The notes: generated by a model not told the origin, from the sequence alone. A stretch of 64,000 bases of DNA from Oculatella sp. LEGE 06141 (GCF_015207605.1 NZ_JADEWO010000025.1:1-64000); one strand, 5' to 3'. Shown: positions 37,208 to 46,088, numbered from the stretch's first letter. Numbers and translations: made by a program.

Positions 37208-38065
37208 TCAGTTTGCCCAACGACAGCTCAGGCGCAGTAGCAGCCGAAACAGCAGGTCGATCGCCAGACCAATTAAACCAATCACAATCAGTCCGGCAAA
37301 GATTTCATCGGTACGCAAAAAGCGTTGGGCAATGCTGATACGTTTGCCAAGCCCTTCACTGGCAGCAACCAGTTCCGCTACAATCACCAGGTTCCACGAC
37401 GCCGCCATGTTCACCCGACAGGCATCAATAATGCTGGGTAAAGTATAGGGTGAAATCACTTGCAGCAGCACTTGCAGCCGTCGCCCACCTAAGGTGTACG
37501 TGGTTTCAATTAAATCCTTAGGAACAAACTTAACCGCATCCATCACCATTAGCGTATTGAAAAAAAGAGTGCCAATGAAGATCAGCAAAATCTTGGGCAC
37601 CTCCCCCAGGCCAAAGTACAAGATCAGCAGCGGAATGAACGCAGGCGCAGGCATATAACGGACAATGCCAATGATCGGTTCTAGCAGCGATCGCACACTG
37701 GCAAACGACCCCATCAACAACCCCAGCGGAATGGCAATAATCGCAGCCAGCAAGAAGCCGCTGAGGACACGAAACAAACTGTAGGCAATGTCGTTTTGCA
37801 GCGTACCGTCTGACCATAACCGCAGAAATGCCTCCCACACCCGGATCGGCGTGGGCAAAAACAGAGAATTGGCATCCGGACTGCTGGCAATCCAGGTTGA
37901 GCCAAGCCACCATAAAAGCAGCGGCAACAGGATCGAAATACTCATGAGCAGCCAGCTCAGCCGCCGGGGAATGGCATCGGCAATTCGCCAAAACACAGTC
38001 GGCTGAAGCATCTTTGGCTCACGAGCAAGGTCAGTACTCTGGCTGGGTTCAAGGGGAGGGTGCAT
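37208..38065 (-). CDS. ABC transporter permease of the guanidine operon
   Basis: The 285-residue membrane protein has about six helices and the cytoplasmic EAA loop typical of NrtB/SsuC/TauC permeases (MDAVKFVPKDLIETTYTLGG). An N-terminal polar tail precedes the first helix. It forms the membrane channel for the lipoprotein encoded 6 bp upstream and the downstream ATPase. Annotation pipelines would call it nitrate/sulfonate/taurine permease. Context points to guanidine. Confidence 0.9.
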   Translation of the reverse strand: MHPPLEPSQSTDLAREPKMLQPTVFWRIADAIPRRLSWLLMSISILLPLLLWWLGSTWIASSPDANSLFLPTPIRVWEAFLRLWSDGTLQNDIAYSLFRVLSGFLLAAIIAIPLGLLMGSFASVRSLLEPIIGIVRYMPAPAFIPLLILYFGLGEVPKILLIFIGTLFFNTLMVMDAVKFVPKDLIETTYTLGGRRLQVLLQVISPYTLPSIIDACRVNMAASWNLVIVAELVAASEGLGKRISIAQRFLRTDEIFAGLIVIGLIGLAIDLLFRLLLRLSCRWAN

Positions 38066-38071
38066 TGTTCT

Positions 38072-39118
38072 CTAGCTAGGAGTGGACTCGGCGTACGTCT
38101 GAATGAAGCGATCGTCAAACAGGTTGCTTAAATCAGGCGCTTCTGGAGCCAAACCGCTCTGCACCAGGAAATTGCTGATCTGCTCTGCCGCATAGGGCAA
38201 AGAAGTCATGTCATTACCAGGTTGCATGGCCTGTAAGTTGTCATCAATGTCAAAAATAGTGGTGCCAGCGTCATACTCCTTGTATTCGTCCAGCGTCACA
38301 CCTGCCCGTTTCGACATCGTATCCAGCGCTTTGTCGCCTTCTTGCGTAATGGTCGAGAGCGTCGCAAACCAGGTATTAACCAGCGCTTGCACATCATTTG
38401 GTCGCTGCTCAACCATTTGACGGCTGACTACCAGGTGGTCGGAAATAGAACCTGGAAAGTCGGCAGAACTAAACAACTCCTGGCTGCCAGGACGCTCTAG
38501 CGCTCTGGTGGTGAAGGGGGCAAACACGCCCACCGCATCCACCTGACCCGCAACAAAAGCGGCAGCGGCAGCACCCGTTTCCAGCGGTTGAAACTCGATA
38601 TCATCCTGGGTCATGCCAGCCTGTTCTAACCCCAACAGCAGCAAAAAATGATCCACAGTGCCTTCTTCTGCCGCAACGCGTCTGCCGCGTAAATCTTCAA
38701 TGCTGTTAATCCCTTCTGCGGCAATGATCTTGTCATTGCCCGTCGAGTTGTCATTGGTGAGAACAATAACCAGATCGGCTCCGCCCGATACCGAGCTAAT
38801 CGTGTCATTCAGCGTTTGGCTATTGGCATCCAGTTGACCTGCCGCCAGGGCATTGATCGAATCAAGATAGCCATCAAACCAGGTCAACTCAACGTTGACA
38901 TTGTTGGCTTCAAACAGTCCCTCTTCTTCTGCCACTTGCCAGGGAAACCAGCCCGGCCAGGCGCTAAACCCCAACCTGACAGGTTCACTGGTTACAGCCG
39001 GAGCCGGACTAGAAGGGTTTGACGTAGAGGAAGACGGCTGCGATGGTGTACAACTGATCGTCACCATCAAACTCACTAAAAATACTGCGCTCCATGATAG
39101 TAATCTGCGAAGTTTCAT
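38072..39118 (-). CDS. ABC transporter substrate-binding lipoprotein of the guanidine operon
   Basis: The 348-residue protein has a lipoprotein signal (hydrophobic VFLVSLMVTIS then Cys at about 23) and a Ser/Pro linker. The NMT1/SsuA-type fold follows, starting VRLGFSAWPGWFPWQVAEEE. The aromatic cluster WPGWFPW could line a pocket for a small planar cation. It captures substrate in the periplasm for the permease and ATPase encoded downstream. It lies 51 bp after the nickel chaperone gene. A guanidine ligand is inferred from the operon, not from known binding residues. Confidence 0.88.
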   Translation of the reverse strand: MKLRRLLSWSAVFLVSLMVTISCTPSQPSSSTSNPSSPAPAVTSEPVRLGFSAWPGWFPWQVAEEEGLFEANNVNVELTWFDGYLDSINALAAGQLDANSQTLNDTISSVSGGADLVIVLTNDNSTGNDKIIAAEGINSIEDLRGRRVAAEEGTVDHFLLLLGLEQAGMTQDDIEFQPLETGAAAAAFVAGQVDAVGVFAPFTTRALERPGSQELFSSADFPGSISDHLVVSRQMVEQRPNDVQALVNTWFATLSTITQEGDKALDTMSKRAGVTLDEYKEYDAGTTIFDIDDNLQAMQPGNDMTSLPYAAEQISNFLVQSGLAPEAPDLSNLFDDRFIQTYAESTPS

Positions 39119-39169
39119 CGATTCTCCTTCGTGAGGATTGAGAAAGCAGGTGCTAACGAGTTAGCCGCA

Positions 39170-39889
39170 TTACGCAGCGGGTTGCGGTTGACGCGGCTGA
39201 GTTGAATTGGTGAATAGCTGTACCCGAATGTGCGATCGCACCCACTCAAACCAGAGTTCCAGTCCCTCGCCCGTTTTGGCCGAAACTGGGATAATGGTGA
39301 CATCAGGGTTCATCTGGCGAACATTGGCGGCAATCTGCTCCATATCGGCCTCCACGTAGGGTGCCAGATCGGTTTTAGTGATCAGCAGACAATCTGCTTC
39401 CTGGAACATGATGGGATACTTGAGCGGCTTATCTTCTCCTTCCGTAACGCTCAACAGCGCCACTTTGACATGCTCACCCACTTCAAATTCCGCAGGACAA
39501 ACCAAATTTCCGACATTTTCGACCAGCACCAGGTCAAATTCCGATGGCGTGTAGTCGTGCGCCAGCCGATGAATGCCGCCAGCCACCATTTTGGCGTCCA
39601 GATGGCACGATCGCCCCGTGTTAATGGCAATCACAGGCACACCATACTGGCGCAGGCGATCGGCATCCAGCTCGGTCGTCATATCTCCTTCAATCACCGC
39701 CATTTTAATCTCAGGGCTTAACGCCGCGAGCGTCTTCTCTAGCAGCGCTGTTTTGCCAGCACCAGGGCTGCTCATGACGTTAAAGCAGGTGATGCCCCAC
39801 TGATCAAAGTGGGCGCGGTTGTGATCGGCTCCTTCCTGGTTGGCATGTAGCAGGTTAATACCTAACGCAGCGTCAAAGGTTTGATGCAT
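39170..39889 (-). CDS. ghaB: HypB-like nickel-insertion GTPase for guanidine hydrolase
   Basis: From the ATG at 39889 the protein has 239 residues; the frame runs further upstream but through non-conserved sequence. P-loop [28 protein letters not shown], the metal-site [17 protein letters not shown] and the guanine-specificity TKTDL are visible. It lacks the N-terminal CxxCGC and His-rich nickel store of many hydrogenase HypB proteins. No hydrogenase gene is in the window. Adjacent to gdmH, it matches the guanidine hydrolase accessory protein that loads Ni2+ with GTP hydrolysis. Confidence 0.88.
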   Translation of the reverse strand: MHQTFDAALGINLLHANQEGADHNRAHFDQWGITCFNVMSSPGAGKTALLEKTLAALSPEIKMAVIEGDMTTELDADRLRQYGVPVIAINTGRSCHLDAKMVAGGIHRLAHDYTPSEFDLVLVENVGNLVCPAEFEVGEHVKVALLSVTEGEDKPLKYPIMFQEADCLLITKTDLAPYVEADMEQIAANVRQMNPDVTIIPVSAKTGEGLELWFEWVRSHIRVQLFTNSTQPRQPQPAA

Positions 39890-39894
39890 AGCTC

Positions 39895-40284
39895 TTATGT
39901 AGGGTGGACAGACTGAGCAGTAGATGAATGGGAATCGGTTGAATATTCGAGGCGATCGATCTTCAGTTCGCGTCCAGAAAGAATGTCTTCCATCGGCGAT
40001 TGGCACACCGGGCAGGCATATTGAATTCCCACCTCTGGACGATACTCCTTTTGGCAGCGGTGGCAAAAGGCAATTAGAGGCGTTTCTCGAATGACCAGTT
40101 CCGCCCCATCCAGAAACGTGCCGCGCGTTTGCACCTCAAAGGCAAACTGCAAACTCATCGGTTCCACACAGGTGAACTGTCCCACCGTGAGATGCACCTG
40201 GGAAATGTGGGGGCGATCGGGTTGGCTTTCCCACCAGTCCTGCACCGTGACAATTAACGCCTTGGTCATATCGGTTTCATGCAT
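39895..40284 (-). CDS. ghaA: HypA-like nickel metallochaperone for guanidine hydrolase
   Basis: The 129-residue protein starts [10 protein letters not shown]; the N-terminal Met-His-Glu of HypA proteins binds Ni2+. Two CxxC pairs (FCHRCQKEY and YACPVCQSP) form the structural zinc site. It sits 12 bp after the gdmH stop and 5 bp before ghaB, so it is cotranscribed with both. It should deliver nickel to GdmH together with GhaB. The C-terminal tail after the zinc domain is polar and not conserved. Confidence 0.9.
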   Translation of the reverse strand: MHETDMTKALIVTVQDWWESQPDRPHISQVHLTVGQFTCVEPMSLQFAFEVQTRGTFLDGAELVIRETPLIAFCHRCQKEYRPEVGIQYACPVCQSPMEDILSGRELKIDRLEYSTDSHSSTAQSVHPT

Positions 40285-40296
40285 GACAGTAACGCC

Positions 40297-41484
40297 TTAC
40301 GTCCAGGCTTGATCGACTTGCATATTCGCTTCGGCATGAATGTAGGCTGGCTTTTCTCGTCGGGGAAGCTGACCCGAAAGCACCAGATGAGCCATCGTGT
40401 CGCAAATGACGCGAGTTGCCATCAACGCCGTCATATCGCTGACATCGTAAGGCGGGGAAACCTCCACCACTTCAATTCCACAAACCGGAGCCTTTTGCAC
40501 AATTTTGCCTAGCAGCGACAGCGCCTCACGGGGCAGTAAGCCACCCGGCTCAGGCCATCCGGTACCGGGGACAAACCCGGCATCAATGCAGTCAATGTCA
40601 AAGCTGATCCAGACGCAGTCGGTGCCGTCGAGCGCCCGTTCCAGGGCAAAGTCAACCGCTGCATCAATTCCCCGCTCCACAATGTCGGTGACGGTAAGGA
40701 TATTAGTCGATCGCTCTCGGCACACCTTTACCCCCTGGCGCGGCACTTGCCAACCGCCAATCCCTAGCTGCACCAGGTTCTTGGCAGGAGCATTTGCCAT
40801 ATTGGTCGCATGAAACCAGGGACAGGTGTGCATCCGTTCGTCTAAATCGGTTTCCTGGGTGTCAACGTGGCGATCGAAGTGAATAATGCCCACTTTTTTA
40901 TCACCCAAATGCCGACAGATGCCTCGCACCGTAGGAAAGCCAATTGAATGATCCCCCCCCAACAGAATAGGGAACGCTCCCGAACTAAAAACATGCGCCA
41001 CGCCTTTGGAAATCTGATCAAAGGATTTTTCGTTGTTTGCCGGGATAGTAAACACATCCCCCACATCACACAGCGAAATCTGCTCCCGCAGGTCAATTCC
41101 CAGTTCAAAGTTGTAAGGCGTGTAGAGAGCAGAAATCCGGCGAATCCCCTGGGGGCCAAATCGGGTTCCCGGTCGATAGGTAGTGCCCGAGTCGTGCGGA
41201 ATACCCACGATCGCCACGTCATACTCGCCCACCCTGCGGACATCTTCCAGATAAGGCGCTTTGAGGAAAGTATTAATCCCCGCATAATGGGGCAGCTCAC
41301 CGCGTGAGAAAGTAGGGATAGAGCGATCGCGAATGCTAGCCGCCGCTTCCAGGCCAAGTTCCAGCCCTCGATCTACTTCTTGCTGCCAGCCTGTCATCGG
41401 CAATTGCGCCTCGCGCTCCAGCCCATATTGAGCTTCCGAACCATCAGGAGTGCGAAAAACAGGATTTTCAGAACGTTCAGTCAT
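40297..41484 (-). CDS. gdmH: Nickel-dependent guanidine hydrolase
   Basis: This 395-residue ureohydrolase-fold enzyme converts guanidine to urea and ammonia. Metal ligands are His179 (GGDHS), Asp204, His206 and Asp208 (FDRHVD; agmatinases usually have DAHxD) and Asp296/Asp298 (SFDIDCID). Two differences from agmatinases are visible: GTTYRPG at about 100-106, and GTGWPEPGG at 307-315, where agmatinases usually have GTGTPEPGG. The N-terminal extension of about 60 residues is longer than in agmatinase. A guanidine-I riboswitch precedes it and HypA/HypB-like nickel chaperones follow, which fits the GdmH group described from Synechocystis. AGGTG lies 9 nt before the ATG. Confidence 0.92.
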   Translation of the reverse strand: MTERSENPVFRTPDGSEAQYGLEREAQLPMTGWQQEVDRGLELGLEAAASIRDRSIPTFSRGELPHYAGINTFLKAPYLEDVRRVGEYDVAIVGIPHDSGTTYRPGTRFGPQGIRRISALYTPYNFELGIDLREQISLCDVGDVFTIPANNEKSFDQISKGVAHVFSSGAFPILLGGDHSIGFPTVRGICRHLGDKKVGIIHFDRHVDTQETDLDERMHTCPWFHATNMANAPAKNLVQLGIGGWQVPRQGVKVCRERSTNILTVTDIVERGIDAAVDFALERALDGTDCVWISFDIDCIDAGFVPGTGWPEPGGLLPREALSLLGKIVQKAPVCGIEVVEVSPPYDVSDMTALMATRVICDTMAHLVLSGQLPRREKPAYIHAEANMQVDQAWT

Positions 41485-41638
41485 TTCAAAGCACCTAGGT
41501 GGGAGTTCACAAGTCGCTATCTATTAGAGCTGATGACGTTGCTGAAATCCAGATAATAGACCGCCAACCCAAGCGTGTGAATGGAATGAGCATTCACAAT
41601 GGCGGGAGCAAGCCTTGTCTGGATGACGCACTCAACCT

Positions 41639-41689
41639 AAAAAGCCCAGGATGTAACCTCAGTCCACCGACTGCTGTTTCTCCCGGGCT
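41639..41689 (-). terminator. Riboswitch-controlled terminator in the gdmH leader
   Basis: On the minus strand AGCCCGGGA pairs with TCCTGGGCT (9 bp, one G-T wobble) and is followed by TTTTT. The 5' arm reuses the CCCGGGAGA end of the riboswitch aptamer. Guanidine binding would therefore sequester this arm and allow read-through into gdmH, making an ON switch. Confidence 0.88.
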
Positions 41690-41815
41690 TTTATCCCGCC
41701 GTGTGGCTAGCGTGGCAATCTGCAAAAGAGCAAACGATCGCCCCAGAGGCTAGCTGCTTCTCTTGGACCAGGCATTCAAACCAGTGACGCTGAACCGGAA
41801 CCCTAGAAGCGATTG
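41679..41815 (-). promoter_or_regulatory. Guanidine-I (ykkC) riboswitch aptamer
   Basis: Read on the minus strand, the leader has the hallmark elements in order: CTAGGGTTCCGG, a P1/P1a stem region with CACTGG, CTGGTCCAAGAGAAGCAG (consensus CTGGTCCGAGAGA-type), and after a variable stem ACACGGCGGGATAAAAGCCCGGGAGA (in parts ACACGG, GGGATAAAAGCCC and CCCGGGAGA). These are the conserved blocks of the ykkC subtype 1 aptamer. It lies about 195 nt upstream of gdmH. Confidence 0.95.
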
Positions 41816-41950
41816 AATTGTACTGGCCGCTAAAGCAAAACTTAGTGCTAGCCGCAGTTAAATGTAGAACCTGAGTCAAACACCCTACGCTTTCTCGTTG
41901 GCAACCCCATCAAAACTCTGTGTATCATCACGAATTCAAGAGGCACAAAT

Positions 41951-42082
41951 CTAAGAGGTTTGAAAAGTAGCCAATGTACTGTACTGGCTCCTTTTCCAGG
42001 TATATCTAACGGGCTTAGCGCCTGCGGACAGCCAGAAAAGGAGATTCGAGTGACACTAGCACGTTTAACGCAGCCTCTTAAA
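41951..42082 (+). mobile_element. MITE-like element, copy E (diverged)
   Basis: Ends read TAAGAGGTTTGAAAAGTAGCC and CGTTTAACGCAGCCTCTTA, an imperfect inverted repeat related to the family ends. The centre differs from copies B and C: two arms GGCTCCTTTTCCAGG and CAGAAAAGGAG flank unrelated sequence. It retains AATGTACTG and the ATTCGAGTGACACT block. Confidence 0.65.
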
Positions 42083-42337
42083 GTCAGGCGATCGCGTTTA
42101 ATCACCTCAACCTAGATAAACAGTTACCAATCTACTTGAACTAAAAATGTATTTTGGATTACAAAAGCGTCTAAACGGCCTTATTTTTTATTTTGCTTGA
42201 CAGCAACCGTATTTTTCTGTAGAAGCAGACGCGCGAGATTCATCGTTCGAATCAGGGGAATCATCATAAGATAGAGACGGTACATTAAGGCTTTAAATGT
42301 TGCTTCACCCAAACCCGCTATTTTATTGAACGTATTC

Positions 42338-42757
42338 ATGAACTTTACTGAGCCTCAGCCGACGCGATGGATTCACTACTCTCGCAAAACAGTAGAGCGA
42401 GCAGAACGGGCTGTGCGATGCGCTCCGTTCAAAATGTTGCTATTTGCCACCATGCGCGAACACAGCGTTGATTTGAAGGCGATCGCCAGCAAAGCGGGTG
42501 TGCAACATGGCTACACCCATCGAGCCGTTTCAGAGTTGGCAGCAGAAAACAGCCTGCTGTGGCTGATTCAAGTGGGGGTTCTGCGACGAGAAGTGGATGG
42601 TCAGGGCATTACAGACAGTTTCAGGCTAACTCCGTTGGGGCATCAACTGATCAACCACTGGCAGCAGCACAGTGGCACCATTCCAGCACCGAGGTTGCTC
42701 GATCGCGTCTACAACAGTTTAAGTCGATGGGTGCGCCTGCCAGGTTGGATACAATGA
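42338..42757 (+). CDS. Npun_F0494 family protein
   Basis: The 139-residue soluble protein has segments I associate with this cyanobacteria-specific family: VERAERAVRCAPFKMLLFAT, LLWLIQVGVLRREVDGQGIT and SFRLTPLGHQLI. The pattern resembles a winged-helix DNA-binding domain, but function is unknown. A TTG at 42326 is in frame upstream; the ATG at 42338 seems the better start. A MITE-like copy begins 6 bp after the stop. Confidence 0.85.
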   Translation: MNFTEPQPTRWIHYSRKTVERAERAVRCAPFKMLLFATMREHSVDLKAIASKAGVQHGYTHRAVSELAAENSLLWLIQVGVLRREVDGQGITDSFRLTPLGHQLINHWQQHSGTIPAPRLLDRVYNSLSRWVRLPGWIQ

Positions 42758-42762
42758 TTGAA

Positions 42763-42900
42763 CTTAAGAGGCTGTTTGAACAGTGTTGAGTATCACTCGA
42801 ACCGCTCCCTTTGCCTGCTGACCGCAGGCTCAACGTCTGGTAGTCACACCAGAAACGAGACAAAGGCAGCACATTTGCTACTTTTAAAACATCTTTTAAG
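42763..42900 (-). mobile_element. MITE-like element, copy F (diverged)
   Basis: Ends CTTAAGAGGCTGTTTGAACAGT and CTACTTTTAAAACATCTTTTAAG are inverted and related to the family ends. The orientation matches copy B: TCACTCGAACCGCTCCC near the left and GCACATTTGCTACTTTT near the right. The centre differs. It separates Npun_F0494 from cobQ. Confidence 0.65.
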
Positions 42901-43015
42901 CGATTGACTTAAGCGGATGTCAACCAGTTGAACCCGTATTAAGTGGTCAAGGGTCAGGAAGTTTTTGCGAAGCACGGCACGATGCTGGGCAGCTAAGGGG
43001 TCTTGGAGGTTTTGA

Positions 43016-44512
43016 ATGAAGGCCATTATGGTAGTCGGGACAACGTCCCACGCTGGCAAATCGCTCTTAACTGCGGCGCTGTGTCGGATTTTGAGTCGGC
43101 GGGGTTGGCGAGTGTCCCCTTTTAAGGGGCAAAACATGGCGCTCAACTCCTATGTCGCTCCTACGGGCGGTGAAATTGGCCATGCCCAGGCAGTGCAGGC
43201 ATGGGCGGCTGGAGTGATGCCACGGGTTGAAATGAACCCAATTTTGCTCAAGCCACAAGGCGACATGACCTCTCAAGTCATCCTCAAAGGCAGAGTGGCG
43301 GGCAGAGTCAGCGCAGCCGATTACTATGAACAGTATTTCGAGATCGGTTGGCAGGTGATTGAAGAATCCCTCAGCCGCTTGAGCGAAGAATTTGATTTAC
43401 TGATTTGTGAAGGAGCTGGCAGCCCGGTTGAGGTCAACCTCAAGCATCGAGATTTAACGAATATGCGGGTAGCAAAGCACCTGAATGCACCCACTTTGTT
43501 AATTGTCGATATCGATCGCGGCGGTGCATTTGCTCAGGTGGTTGGCACCCTGGAACTGCTCGACCCAGACGAGCGCAGTTTAATCAAAGGCATCATCATC
43601 AACAAGTTTCGGGGACAGCGATCGATCCTGCAACCCGGCATTGAATGGCTGGAAGAACGGACAGGCATTCCGGTGATGGGCGTAATTCCCTGGTTCGATC
43701 AGGCATTTCCGGCAGAAGACTCGCTATCGTTGCTCGATCGCAGCAACAATACGGCCAGCCGCGAATTAACGATCGCCGTGATTCGCCTTCCCAGAATCTC
43801 GAACTTTACCGACTTTGACCCGCTAGAGTCAGAGTCCACTATTTCAGTCAAATACATTGGCCTCAAAGATTCCCTGGGTTACCCCGACGCAGTCATCATT
43901 CCCGGTTCCAAAACCACCATTGCCGATCTGGTTGCCATGCAGCGCACTGGCATGGCAGAAGCGATTCAAAACTATGTGGCGGCTGGTGGCACCATCCTCG
44001 GCATTTGTGGCGGGCTGCAAATGATGGGTAAACTGCTGGCAGATCCCGAAGGGCTAGAAGGACAGGAAGGGCGCTATAAAGGCTTGGGTCTGGTTCCGCT
44101 CAAAACAGTGATTACCGGGCAGAAAGTGGCTCGCCAGCGGCTCGTCACCTCCAACTATCCGCAGCCCGGCTTACCCGTAGCCGGATACGAAATTCACCAG
44201 GGACGCAGCCACTTGATTGATGTGGAAGGGGAAGACGGCAAACCGATGTTCAAACCGCTGTTTGACGATTCCAACCTGGGTGTAGTGGATATCTCTCAAT
44301 CAATTTGGGGCACGTATCTCCACGGCATTTTTGACAACGGCCCCTGGCGACGAGCATGGCTCAACCGTTTGCGGCAGCAGCGCGGGTTGAAGTCTTTGCC
44401 AACGGGGATTTCGAACTATCGAGAACAGCGAGAAACCATGCTAGATGCCCTGGCCAATTTAGTTGAGTCTTATCTGGACTTAACGCCGCTCCAGTCTTAC
44501 CTGGATAAATAG
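43016..44512 (+). CDS. cobQ: Cobyric acid synthase
   Basis: CobQ amidates four carboxyl groups of adenosylcobyrinic diamide using glutamine and ATP. The 498 residues comprise an ATP-binding N-terminal domain (VVGTTSHAGKSLLTAALCRI; FKGQNMALNSYV) and a C-terminal class I glutamine amidotransferase-like domain with LGICGGLQMMG (nucleophile Cys about 329) and WGTYLHGIFDNG. GGAGG lies 7 nt before the ATG. No cobalamin riboswitch features were seen upstream. Confidence 0.97.
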   Translation: MKAIMVVGTTSHAGKSLLTAALCRILSRRGWRVSPFKGQNMALNSYVAPTGGEIGHAQAVQAWAAGVMPRVEMNPILLKPQGDMTSQVILKGRVAGRVSAADYYEQYFEIGWQVIEESLSRLSEEFDLLICEGAGSPVEVNLKHRDLTNMRVAKHLNAPTLLIVDIDRGGAFAQVVGTLELLDPDERSLIKGIIINKFRGQRSILQPGIEWLEERTGIPVMGVIPWFDQAFPAEDSLSLLDRSNNTASRELTIAVIRLPRISNFTDFDPLESESTISVKYIGLKDSLGYPDAVIIPGSKTTIADLVAMQRTGMAEAIQNYVAAGGTILGICGGLQMMGKLLADPEGLEGQEGRYKGLGLVPLKTVITGQKVARQRLVTSNYPQPGLPVAGYEIHQGRSHLIDVEGEDGKPMFKPLFDDSNLGVVDISQSIWGTYLHGIFDNGPWRRAWLNRLRQQRGLKSLPTGISNYREQRETMLDALANLVESYLDLTPLQSYLDK

Positions 44513-44617
44513 CCAATAAATAGCCAGACAAATAGGGTTAAAAGGCTTGAAGGCAATTCGTGTATTGCTCAAACGAGCGACTCAGCAAAGCTTTGACGCA
44601 GTTGATAGGGTGCTGTT

Positions 44618-44857
44618 ATGAGCGTTAGCGTCCGTTTTCTTCCCAATAACGTCACCATTGAAGCGGAAGTTGGAGAACCTCTGCTCCAGGTGGCCGATCG
44701 CGCCGGACTGTGCATTCCGACGGGGTGTTTGATGGGGTCTTGTCATGCCTGTGAGGTAGAAGTAGATGGCGGAGATGCCATCTGTGCCTGCATTTCAGCC
44801 ATACCGCCAGGGCAAACAGAATTAACTATCAACCTCTACTCCGACCCGACCTGGTGA
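44618..44857 (+). CDS. [2Fe-2S] plant-type ferredoxin-like protein, 79 residues
   Basis: The cluster-binding cysteines follow CLMGSCHACEVEV (C-x4-C-x2-C) plus a fourth Cys in ICACISAIPPG. The protein is shorter than photosynthetic ferredoxin (about 97) and lacks its acidic loops, so a specialised electron donor is more likely than PetF. It lies between cobQ and folK, with folK only 6 bp downstream, so they are cotranscribed. Confidence 0.88.
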   Translation: MSVSVRFLPNNVTIEAEVGEPLLQVADRAGLCIPTGCLMGSCHACEVEVDGGDAICACISAIPPGQTELTINLYSDPTW

Positions 44858-44863
44858 AGCTCA

Positions 44864-45361
44864 ATGATGGTGGATGAAGGGCATCAGGTGGCGATCGCCC
44901 TGGGCAGCAATCTGGGTGACTCGCGCACCACCCTGGAATTGGCGTTGGCTAAACTGCACCAAACGCCTGGCATTTCAGTGCAGACTCGTTCTCAGGTCTA
45001 TCGAACCGTGGCGGTTGGCCCGCCTCAACCCGATGTGCTAAACGCCTGTGCCCTGCTGCTCACCCAGCTAGAGCCGCGTGCCCTACTAAATACCATGCTG
45101 GCGATCGAAGCTCAGTTTGGCCGCGAGCGCCGAGAACGCTGGGGGCCACGCACGCTCGACCTGGATTTGCTGCTGTTTGATGACATTGTCATGGCCGAAC
45201 CTGGACTGCAAATTCCGCATCCGCACCTGCACGAACGCGCCTTTGTGCTGGTGCCACTGGCCGAAATTGCCCCCGACTGGGTCGAACCAATTTCTGGAAA
45301 AGCGATCGCGGCGTTACTGAAGGCGGTAGACTGTTCTGGAGTCAAAGGCATTCAACCTTAA
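44864..45361 (+). CDS. folK: 2-amino-4-hydroxy-6-hydroxymethyldihydropteridine pyrophosphokinase
   Basis: FolK transfers pyrophosphate from ATP to 6-hydroxymethyldihydropterin in folate synthesis. The 165-residue protein has VAIALGSNLGDS, the central FGRERRERWGPRTLDLDLLL signature and IPHPHLHERAFVLVPLAEIA, all family marks. Start is ATG 44864 or the adjacent ATG 44867. Confidence 0.95.
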   Translation: MMVDEGHQVAIALGSNLGDSRTTLELALAKLHQTPGISVQTRSQVYRTVAVGPPQPDVLNACALLLTQLEPRALLNTMLAIEAQFGRERRERWGPRTLDLDLLLFDDIVMAEPGLQIPHPHLHERAFVLVPLAEIAPDWVEPISGKAIAALLKAVDCSGVKGIQP

Positions 45362-45408
45362 ACAGGGTGCATGTCTGCTGAGTTCAACCGTTCACCCTTA
45401 CCCCGTTC

Positions 45409-45948
45409 ATGGCTTTAGAACCTCCCCAACTGCTCAAACAGAAGTTGCTGTACCAGGGACGTAAATTTAGCTTTGAAGTGAGCCGTCTGCGGCTTCCCAA
45501 TCAGGCCGAGGGAGATTGGGAATGTATTCGTCATCCGGGCGGAGCGCTTGCTATTCCGGTGACCGCAGACGGCAAACTAGTACTGGTTCGTCAATATCGC
45601 TTTGCGGCAAAGCAACGGTTATTAGAGTTTCCAGCCGGAACCATAGAAGCGCACGAAAGCCCCCTGACGACCATCCAGCGCGAAATTGAAGAAGAAACAG
45701 GCTATCGTGCTAACCGCTGGACTGACCTGGGTAAGTTTTACCTGGCTCCCGGTTATTCAGATGAAATGATTTACGCTTTCCTGGCACAAGACCTGGAAAA
45801 GCTAGACGTTCCGCCCGCAATGGATGCCGACGAAGACCTGGAAACGGTGCTAATGACGTTAGACGAGCTAGAAGCCGCCATTCGCCGTGGAGAACCCGTT
45901 GATTCAAAATCTATTTCCAGCCTGATGCTGGCGCGTCCACTGCTGTAA
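45409..45948 (+). CDS. NUDIX hydrolase, ADP-ribose pyrophosphatase type
   Basis: The NUDIX box GTIEAHESPLTTIQREIEEE, followed by TGY, matches G-x5-E-x7-REUxEExGU. Flanking LVRQYRFAAKQRLLEFPAGT is typical of ADP-ribose pyrophosphatases, as is a 179-residue length. It would cleave ADP-ribose or related nucleoside diphosphate sugars with Mg2+. It follows folK by 47 bp on the same strand. Confidence 0.9.
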   Translation: MALEPPQLLKQKLLYQGRKFSFEVSRLRLPNQAEGDWECIRHPGGALAIPVTADGKLVLVRQYRFAAKQRLLEFPAGTIEAHESPLTTIQREIEEETGYRANRWTDLGKFYLAPGYSDEMIYAFLAQDLEKLDVPPAMDADEDLETVLMTLDELEAAIRRGEPVDSKSISSLMLARPLL

Positions 45949-46088
45949 TCACGCCTGAAGGCGGTTTAACCAGCCCTCGCCAGGTTCATAGCATTCGGCA
46001 GATCATCCCCTTGCAGTCGCTTGAGCGTGCTTCCCGCCAGGTAAGGCTACATAGCCCTTAACCATGACCCTTAACCATCTTCTAAGTG

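Larger units (their letters stand above)
41485..42337. other. 850-bp region: gdmH leader, riboswitch and a MITE-like copy
   Basis: It holds the gdmH untranslated leader, the guanidine-I riboswitch with terminator, a presumed minus-strand promoter right of 41815, and MITE-like copy E. No gene is present in it. Confidence 0.7.

Noticed and set aside
39170-40284. HypA and HypB read as hydrogenase maturation factors
   Set aside because: No hydrogenase structural or other hyp genes are present. Linkage to gdmH and a guanidine riboswitch fits nickel delivery to guanidine hydrolase.
41830-41890. NtcA site upstream of the riboswitch (GTT-N8-AAC)
   Set aside because: It departs from GTA-N8-TAC and the nearest -10-like TACAAT is 34 bases away, too far for a class II NtcA promoter.
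42230-42275. tRNA suggested by GTTCGAATC
   Set aside because: The flanks do not pair as a T-stem and no acceptor stem or anticodon arm can be drawn.
42901-43015. Cobalamin riboswitch before cobQ
   Set aside because: No B12-box-like sequence or matching core was found in the short gap.
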